A DNA stretch of 40,962 nt from Endozoicomonas sp. (ex Botrylloides leachii). Lineage in GTDB: Bacteria > Pseudomonadota > Gammaproteobacteria > Pseudomonadales > Endozoicomonadaceae. Below are positions 35,112 through 40,962 of the stretch, in pieces. Where the stretch lies: assembly GCA_028728195.1 (NCBI GenBank), contig JAQYUY010000099.1, positions 1 to 40,962 of the forward strand, given 5' to 3'. Position 1 is the stretch's first letter, and each line of letters opens with the position of its first letter. The notes under the pieces are model-generated. The model saw nothing but the letters and a program-made list of their open reading frames with translations, did no database searches and had not been told where the DNA came from. Made by a program: the position numbers and the translations under genes.

Positions 35112-37529
35112 ATGGATAAAACACTGGGTCATTCGTCTAATCTTTTTACGTTGCCATTGCTGCCTCTGCGTGACATTGTCGTTTATCCGCATATGGTAAT
35201 TCCATTATTTGTTGGGCGAGAAAAATCCATTGAAGCACTTGATAATGCGATGTTAGAAGAGAAAAAAATTTTACTGGTCGCACAAAAAAACTCACAGATT
35301 GATGACCCTCAATCATCTGATCTTTTTCAAGTAGGAACACTTGCCAGCATCTTGCAATTATTAAAACTACCCGATGGTACAGTCAAAGTATTAGTGGAGG
35401 GGGAACAGCGAATTTCTGTAGAGTCACTTAAAGAGCAAGAGGCAGGTCTGTTTGCAATCGGGCAGAGTTTAGAGGAAGAAGTAATTAGCGAGAGAGAATC
35501 GGAAGTGCTGGTACGCTCGCTTATGTCACAGTTTGAACAGTATGTGAAGCTCAGTAAAAAAATACCAAATGAAGTGTTAGCCTCGCTCTCAAGCATCAGC
35601 GAGCCAGGGAAGCTGGCTGATACTGTTGCAGCACATATGCCTATGAAAATTGAAGACAAGCAGAAAGTGTTGGAAATCGATACAATTGGTAGTCGTCTTG
35701 AATATTTAATAGGGGTGATGCAGGGAGAAATGGATTTTCTTCAGGTTGAAAAGAAAATTCGTGGGCGTGTTAAGAAACAAATGGAAAAGAGCCAACGAGA
35801 ATACTATCTGAATGAGCAAATGAAAGCAATTCAGAAAGAACTCGGAGATATGGATGAGGCGCCTGGCGAGTTAGATGCATTAACAGAAAAGATTGAATCT
35901 GTAGGTATGAGCAAAAGTGCTAAGGAAAAAGCGCTGTCAGAGTTGAATAAGCTAAAGATGATGTCGCCGATGTCTGCTGAGGCTACAGTGGTCAGAAGTT
36001 ATATTGATTGGATGGTCAGTGTACCATGGAAAAATCGTAGCAAAGTTCGTCATGATATGAGACGGGCTCAGCTTATTCTGGAAGCAGACCATTATGGGCT
36101 TGATGAAGTAAAAGAACGAATTCTAGAATACCTTGCTGTGCAAAAAAGAGTAAAAAAAGTCAAGGGGTCTGTACTTTGTCTTGTAGGACCTCCTGGCGTG
36201 GGTAAAACGTCTTTAGGTGAATCGATTGCTCGGGCTACTAACCGGAAATTTGTGCGCATGGCTTTAGGTGGAGTGCGTGATGAAGCTGAAATTCGCGGTC
36301 ACAGAAGAACGTATATTGGCTCGATGCCTGGCAAATTAATACAGAAAATGGCGAAATCTGAAGTACGTAACCCGCTCTTTCTTCTGGATGAGATTGACAA
36401 ACTTGGTTCTGATATGCGCGGTGATCCGGCCTCTGCTTTATTAGAGGTACTTGATCCTGAGCAGAATAATGCCTTTAATGACCACTATCTGGAAGTGGAT
36501 TATGATCTGTCCGATGTTATGTTTGTCTGTACATCAAACTCTATGAATATCCCTGCACCATTGCTGGATCGAATGGAGGTAATACGCATTCCAGGCTACA
36601 CAGAAGATGAAAAGCTTAATATTTCTATACGATATTTAATACCTAAACAGATCAAAAACAATGGTCTTAAAGAAGATGAATTGAGTTTTCAAGATGATGC
36701 AATCCGTTATGTGATTCGTTATTACACCCGTGAAGCAGGTGTACGTGGATTAGAGCGCGAGATTGCTAAGATTTGCCGAAAAGCAGTTAAAGATGATTCG
36801 CTGTCTGTGGAAGAAAAGCATGGCAAAGTAACCAAAGAAAATCTGGAATATTTCTTAGGTGTTAGAAAGTACAGCTACGGTTGTGCAGAAGAAAAAGACC
36901 AAGTAGGCCAAGTGACAGGGTTGGCTTGGACGCAGGTAGGTGGAGAGTTATTAACTATAGAAGCAGCTGCTGTTGCTGGTAAAGGGCAAATCATTAAGAC
37001 AGGTTCCTTGGGTGATGTAATGCAGGAATCTATTCAGACAGCGTTAACTGTAGTGAGAAGCCGAGTATCTGCATTAGGAGTACCGCCAGATTTCCACAAG
37101 AGGAATGACCTCCATATTCATGTTCCTGAAGGAGCTACGCCAAAAGATGGGCCTAGTGCAGGCATTGGCATGTGTACGGCATTGGTTTCCGTTTTGACCA
37201 ATGTGGCTGTTAAGGCAGATGTGGCTATGACGGGAGAAATTACGCTGCGTGGCCAAGTGCTGGCTATCGGAGGGCTCAAAGAAAAACTGCTGGCTGCTCA
37301 TCGAGGAGGGATAAAAACAGTTGTTATTCCAGAAGAAAATCGAAGGGACTTAAGAGAAATTCCCGACAATATCAAAGAAGATCTTAAAATTATTCCTGTT
37401 CAGTGGATTGATGAAGTACTTGATATTGCTCTGCAGTATATGCCGAAACCGCTGGTTCAAGAAGCAGGAACTGTTGCTAAAAGTGCAGAGGTAGATGATG
37501 CGGCACAAGAACGTACTAATACACACTGA
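35112..37529 (+). CDS. lon: ATP-dependent protease Lon
   Basis: 805 residues (E. coli 784). It degrades misfolded and regulatory proteins. The N-terminal substrate domain starts FTLPLLPLRDIVVYPHMVIPLFVGREKS; Walker A GPPGVGKTS is near residue 360, Walker B FLLDEIDKLG near 425, and the catalytic Ser in PKDGPSAGIGM near 680, with the dyad Lys about 40 residues on. The track ORF starts at 35079, but ATG 35112 has AAGGGG eight bases upstream and gives the usual N-terminus. Confidence 0.97.
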   Translation: MDKTLGHSSNLFTLPLLPLRDIVVYPHMVIPLFVGREKSIEALDNAMLEEKKILLVAQKNSQIDDPQSSDLFQVGTLASILQLLKLPDGTVKVLVEGEQRISVESLKEQEAGLFAIGQSLEEEVISERESEVLVRSLMSQFEQYVKLSKKIPNEVLASLSSISEPGKLADTVAAHMPMKIEDKQKVLEIDTIGSRLEYLIGVMQGEMDFLQVEKKIRGRVKKQMEKSQREYYLNEQMKAIQKELGDMDEAPGELDALTEKIESVGMSKSAKEKALSELNKLKMMSPMSAEATVVRSYIDWMVSVPWKNRSKVRHDMRRAQLILEADHYGLDEVKERILEYLAVQKRVKKVKGSVLCLVGPPGVGKTSLGESIARATNRKFVRMALGGVRDEAEIRGHRRTYIGSMPGKLIQKMAKSEVRNPLFLLDEIDKLGSDMRGDPASALLEVLDPEQNNAFNDHYLEVDYDLSDVMFVCTSNSMNIPAPLLDRMEVIRIPGYTEDEKLNISIRYLIPKQIKNNGLKEDELSFQDDAIRYVIRYYTREAGVRGLEREIAKICRKAVKDDSLSVEEKHGKVTKENLEYFLGVRKYSYGCAEEKDQVGQVTGLAWTQVGGELLTIEAAAVAGKGQIIKTGSLGDVMQESIQTALTVVRSRVSALGVPPDFHKRNDLHIHVPEGATPKDGPSAGIGMCTALVSVLTNVAVKADVAMTGEITLRGQVLAIGGLKEKLLAAHRGGIKTVVIPEENRRDLREIPDNIKEDLKIIPVQWIDEVLDIALQYMPKPLVQEAGTVAKSAEVDDAAQERTNTH

Positions 37530-38130
37530 GTAGATAGGTGCTATTCTTACTTTGCTATCATTTCCATATTTGCAAGATGGTGATGAAGAGAATGTATTGC
37601 TGTTGTCTAGGATTCTCGAACAATCGGTTGTTTTCAGATTTAATATGGTAAATATCCGAACTAGCTAGAGGCTCTTTGTTGACAGTAGAGTGAGCCGATT
37701 GGTATAAATTGCCGCTACCTCAATCTGAGCGTGAAGCGGTGGCTTTCTGCTTCATTGCGTTCTTTCTGATATGGTATTTATTTCGGCATGCGTTATTACT
37801 TGCCGCTATAGTTATCTATCGGTTTGGTATAACGTTTCACTGGCAGATTTATTTAAGCATAACTGAACGCTTAAGCTTGATGTAATGTTTAGGTCAATAC
37901 TCTGCTAATACAATATTTTATTGCTGTGAGTCTTCAAGCTGACTTTTTTTAATCAGGCTTTTAGGTGGATCAGTTAAAATGACACGGAGCCTGCTCTGTT
38001 GCTTGTGTTTTCAGTTAAAATCTAGCAGCATAGCGAACGTCCGTTAGGTGCAGGTATAAAGCATTTTCATCGCTGGTTACCTGTTAGCTGTTTTGGCTAA
38101 GCAAAGCATCCTACAAAGAAGGGGAATAGA
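37530..38130. other. Non-coding gap between lon and hupB
   Basis: 600 bp with no supported ORF. A good sigma-70 promoter, TTGACA (37679-37684) with 18 bp to TATAAA (37703-37708), lies 420 bp upstream of hupB. Its -10 overlaps an ATTGGTATAA similar to the MITE end. The direct repeat TCAGTTAAAAT occurs at 37970 and 38011. No terminator for lon is obvious. Confidence 0.5.
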
Positions 38131-38403
38131 GTGAACAAGTCTGAGCTGATTGATGCCATCGCTGCATCTGCTGATATCCCGAAAGCACATGCTGGTCGTG
38201 CCTTAGATGCGATGATCGCTTCTATTACAGATGCACTGAAAACGGGTGAGCAAGTTGTTCTGGTTGGTTTCGGTACTTTTTCTGTAAAAGAGCGTGCTGC
38301 TCGTACAGGTCGAAATCCTCAAACGGGTGATCCCATTCAAATTGCTGCAGCTAAAATCCCAAGCTTTAAAGCTGGCAAAGCGCTAAAAGACTCTGTTAAT
38401 TGA
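38131..38403 (+). CDS. hupB: DNA-binding protein HU-beta
   Basis: 90 residues, a histone-like nucleoid protein that bends DNA as a dimer. The signature [48 protein letters not shown] contains the DNA-clamping arm with RNPQTG and Pro at its tip. The start is GTG 38131 with AAGGGG six bases before it. The place between lon and ppiD is the standard order. Confidence 0.97.
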   Translation: MNKSELIDAIAASADIPKAHAGRALDAMIASITDALKTGEQVVLVGFGTFSVKERAARTGRNPQTGDPIQIAAAKIPSFKAGKALKDSVN

Positions 38404-38509
38404 TCTGTGTTGCGTAAAGGTTCATTTTGGACCTATGACCCTAAGTAGAGAAGGGTTGCGCCTTGGTTTTATGAGGCAGCGTGCCTGATCTTTGCTTCTA
38501 TTGATAAAG

Positions 38510-38534
38510 GCGCATCTACGGATGCGCTTTTTTT
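38510..38534 (+). terminator. Terminator after hupB
   Basis: GCGCATC-TACG-GATGCGC followed by seven T. It ends about 110 nt after the hupB stop and separates hupB from ppiD. Confidence 0.9.
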
Positions 38535-38672
38535 ATAAAAATCGAGCCTCATCTGCGCTATCATTGCTAATGACCTGTCTCAGGGGTATGGGAGAGGCTC
38601 TGAAAATATATACTTGAAGACTGGCTGATAAACTAGAGCCTACTGGACAGAAGGACTGGAACTGAGGTTTTT

Positions 38673-40583
38673 ATGCTGCAATCAATGAGGGATAGGGCAA
38701 AAAGTTGGGTAACGATCGTTATTGTTGCCATTATTGCCTTTATGATGGCTATTACGGGCTTGGAGACATTGGCCCCTAATCCGAATAATCCAACTGTTGC
38801 TTCCGTTAACGGTGAAGACATAACTCATGCTCAGTTAGCTCATGCCTTGGATCAGCAGCGGCGTATACTGATGCAGCGTATGGGGCGTCAATTTGATCCT
38901 TCTACGATTGATGAGAAGGCATTTAAAGAAGCTGTTTTGCAGTCACTGATTAATCGTACATTAGAGCTGCAAGATGCAGAAAAGAATGGCATGAATGTCA
39001 GCTCTGAAGTGCTAGATAGAATCATTGTAGGTATGCCTGAACTCCAAGATAATGGTACATTTGATGAAGCACGGTATAAAATGCTGGTACGCAACTTGGG
39101 TATGACGCCCGCTGAGTTTAAAGACATGCTTCGAAAAGAGGTTTTGTTAACTCAGTTGCGTGCAGGTTTTTCTGCTTCTGAATTTGTGACAGGTGCTGAG
39201 TTAAAGCAACTGGGCTCTCTTGAAAATCAAACTAGAGATATTGCTTGGTTGACGCTGCCTGCAGCAGAGGCAAGAGCCAAAATTAAACCATCCGAAGATG
39301 AAATTAAAGCTTATTATAATGAGCACAAAGATGCTTATATGACACCTGAAGAGGTCGTTATCAGTTATATCGAGCTAGATAAAGCCAAATTGATTGATAA
39401 GGTAAAACTCAGCGAAGAAGATATACACTCAGAATATCAAGCTCGAATTGATGCGTTGAAACAAGAAGTTCAAGATCAAGAAAGCATTGCTTCTATTCTC
39501 ATTGCAATAAATAGCAAGCGCAGTGATGAGGCAGCAAAAAAACGCGCTGAAGAAGTTCTGAACAAGATCAAGCAGGGTGAGAGCTTTGCTAAGCTAGCTA
39601 AAACATTCTCTGATGACCCAGTAACCGCTGACAAAGGTGGCGATATAGGCGTTTACAAACCTGGTTTTTATGGACCTAAATTTGATTCTGCGGTAAAGAA
39701 ACTTAAAGTCGGTGAGATATCCGGTGCAGTTAAAACTCGTTATGGTTATCAGATCATTAAAATCATTAGTGAAAAACCACCTAAGCTACCTACATTTGCT
39801 GAGTTGAAAGCGAGTATAGTTAGTTCATTAAAAAATCGTAAAGTTGAAGATCTATACCAAGATCAAAGTAGACAGCTGGCAGATATTAGTTTTGAAGCAG
39901 CTGATCTTGCTCAGCCTGCTGAGCAGTTGGGCCTGACGATACATACCAGTAAAGTGTTTAGTCGTACTGGGGGTCAAGGTATTACCGCTAATCCAAAAGT
40001 TATTGCGGCTGCTTTTAGTGATGATACCCTGAATCTTGGCGCAAATAGTGAGGTCCTTGAGATTGCACCTGGTCGCTCAGTGGTTCTTAGAGTGAAAAAG
40101 CATCATATGCCCGAAGCTATACCTTTGAAAACAGTCAGGTCAAAGATTATTGCTTCTATTAAAAAGGAAAAAGCTAATGAGGAGCTACAAGAAAAAGCCA
40201 AACAGTTAATAGCTGCTATTAGGGATGGAAATGCCGATAAAATAGTTAAACAGGAAGGTTTACGTTGGGAAGAAAAGAAAGCAATACGGCGTAATCAGTC
40301 AGGAATTCCTCGACAGCTGGTAAGTAAGGCATTTGCCATGCCTCATCCATCAAAAGATAAACCCACATTAGTATCTACAGAGCTGCCTGATAGCGATGTT
40401 GTTTTAATTTCATTATCGGCTGTACATTCAGGCCAATATACCAAGGAGGATGAAATAAAAATGGCGACTTTAAGGCAGTATCTTGCCGAAGGTAATGGCC
40501 AAGATCTGTTTAATGAATACCTAGATAGCCTGAAAGCCAGTGCTGATGTGAAGATTAAGGGTAAAGAGAAGTCATCAAGTTAA
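38673..40583 (+). CDS. ppiD: Periplasmic chaperone PpiD
   Basis: 636 residues (E. coli 623). A membrane-anchored periplasmic chaperone near the Sec channel. One N-terminal helix (WVTIVIVAIIAFMMAITGLETL, about 12-33) precedes a SurA-like N-domain (ASVNGEDITHAQLAHALDQQRR...ALLQSLINRTLELQDAEKNG type). The parvulin domain (about 270-370) shows ASILIAI..AEEVLNKIKQGESFAKLAKTFSDDPVTADKGGDIGVYKPG. The ATG 38673 begins MLQSMRDRAKSW, typical of the family. Confidence 0.95.
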   Translation: MLQSMRDRAKSWVTIVIVAIIAFMMAITGLETLAPNPNNPTVASVNGEDITHAQLAHALDQQRRILMQRMGRQFDPSTIDEKAFKEAVLQSLINRTLELQDAEKNGMNVSSEVLDRIIVGMPELQDNGTFDEARYKMLVRNLGMTPAEFKDMLRKEVLLTQLRAGFSASEFVTGAELKQLGSLENQTRDIAWLTLPAAEARAKIKPSEDEIKAYYNEHKDAYMTPEEVVISYIELDKAKLIDKVKLSEEDIHSEYQARIDALKQEVQDQESIASILIAINSKRSDEAAKKRAEEVLNKIKQGESFAKLAKTFSDDPVTADKGGDIGVYKPGFYGPKFDSAVKKLKVGEISGAVKTRYGYQIIKIISEKPPKLPTFAELKASIVSSLKNRKVEDLYQDQSRQLADISFEAADLAQPAEQLGLTIHTSKVFSRTGGQGITANPKVIAAAFSDDTLNLGANSEVLEIAPGRSVVLRVKKHHMPEAIPLKTVRSKIIASIKKEKANEELQEKAKQLIAAIRDGNADKIVKQEGLRWEEKKAIRRNQSGIPRQLVSKAFAMPHPSKDKPTLVSTELPDSDVVLISLSAVHSGQYTKEDEIKMATLRQYLAEGNGQDLFNEYLDSLKASADVKIKGKEKSSS

Positions 40584-40587
40584 TGTA

Positions 40588-40751
40588 ATACCAATTGTGT
40601 TTTCTGACTGTAATGGGCATCCGTAGTTGAACTCCAAGGTAAAGCGCAATGATGATTAATAGCAGGGTTTTTTCGAAGATGTCGAACACGGTGCTGGTGT
40701 TCGGATGCGGATGGCCAGCTCAATAGCGTAGTTAGAGAAGATTGCCGGTAT
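40588..40751. repeat. MITE-like element, copy C (164 bp)
   Basis: Begins ATACCAATTGTGTTTTCTGA 5 bp after the ppiD stop and ends AGTTAGAGAAGATTGCCGGTAT. The interior GGTGCTGGTGTTCGGATGCG and TCAATAGCGTAGTTAGA match copies A and B. Its insertion places it between the gene and its terminator. Confidence 0.8.
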
Positions 40752-40775
40752 AATATTTTCTCTGCGTTGATTTTA

Positions 40776-40810
40776 AATGCCATGCCTATTTTAGGCTTGG
40801 CATTTTTTTT
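40776..40810 (+). terminator. Terminator downstream of ppiD
   Basis: ATGCCATGCC and GGCTTGGCAT pair with one mismatch around TATTTTA and end in eight T. It terminates ppiD transcription beyond the inserted repeat. Confidence 0.85.
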
Positions 40811-40879
40811 GGAAAGTAGGGGTGCTAAGTGAGGAAAGAGTTATAGCACGCGCCATCTAAAAATATGACAATGTCGTTT

Positions 40880-40962
40880 ATGACCTATTCAAATGATTTT
40901 ATACAGCGTGTACTTAAAGTACAAAAAGATAAAAAGCTGTCTCACAGAGCGACAGCATCCCT
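40880..40962 (+). CDS. IS630-like transposase, N-terminal start (cut by window edge)
   Basis: From ATG 40880 the frame reads MTYSNDFIQRVLKVQKDKKLSHRATASL and runs off the right edge. This is the N-terminal helix-turn-helix of another IS630-type transposase subgroup ('M.YS.DFR..VL.V....LS...A'). In-frame ATGs at 40865 and 40871 are alternatives. It is missing from the ORF track because it is open at the edge. It differs from the IS630 gene at the left edge. Confidence 0.6.
   Translation, partial: MTYSNDFIQRVLKVQKDKKLSHRATAS

Overview
The window looks like a chromosomal segment of a marine-type gammaproteobacterium. The block glnS - cysS - folD - tRNA cluster - tig - clpP - clpX - lon - hupB - ppiD, preceded by miaE and lpxH-ppiB, is the arrangement I know from Pseudomonas, Hahella and Oceanospirillales relatives. 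SecA, MiaE, AlaA, MsrB and HtpX also read as typical gammaproteobacterial proteins. I cannot name the genus from sequence alone.

Layout. (1) 1-1.7 kb: a truncated IS630-family transposase gene, a decayed ORF, then cspA with a promoter, a long leader carrying a cold-box-like motif and a terminator, then one copy of a 162-bp inverted-repeat element. (2) 1.7-4.45 kb: secA. (3) 4.6-7.4 kb, minus strand: a tightly packed four-gene operon encoding a secreted YHS-domain protein, a DoxX-like membrane protein and two different ATP-grasp proteins, the second with cyanophycin-synthetase-like features. This is the least explained gene set in the window. (4) 7.6-9.7 kb: decayed IS982-like sequence, then a divergent Lrp/AsnC regulator and EamA transporter with a near-consensus Lrp site between them. 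(5) 9.9-13 kb: tRNA-Glu, msrB, alaA, and htpX behind a sigma-32-like promoter. (6) 13-22.9 kb, minus strand: a complete-looking IncP-type mating-pair-formation operon, trbBCDEFGHIJ-L. No trbK, relaxase, coupling protein or integrase is visible. It is wedged between the housekeeping genes htpX and miaE. (7) A 700-bp AT-rich gap with three 20-bp-phased repeats. (8) 23.6-29.9 kb: miaE, lpxH-ppiB, glnS, cysS, a 105-bp inverted-repeat element, and folD. (9) 30.4-30.85 kb: tRNA-Pro, -Arg, -His and -Leu with their own promoter and terminator. (10) 31-40.6 kb: the protein folding and proteolysis block tig, clpP, clpX, lon, hupB and ppiD, with two more copies of the 162-bp element. (11) The right edge opens into a second IS630-like transposase gene.

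How the genes fit together. The right third is a protein-quality-control neighbourhood: trigger factor, the ClpXP and Lon proteases, and the periplasmic chaperone PpiD. HtpX and MsrB in the middle add membrane protease and oxidised-methionine repair. The trb operon has every structural part of a type IV secretion channel: pilin, assembly ATPases, outer-membrane core and inner-membrane parts. Any DNA substrate machinery must lie elsewhere or be lost. The best candidates for something undescribed are the YHS/DoxX/double-ATP-grasp operon and the stand-alone chromosomal trb system. The short inverted-repeat elements are also worth following up.
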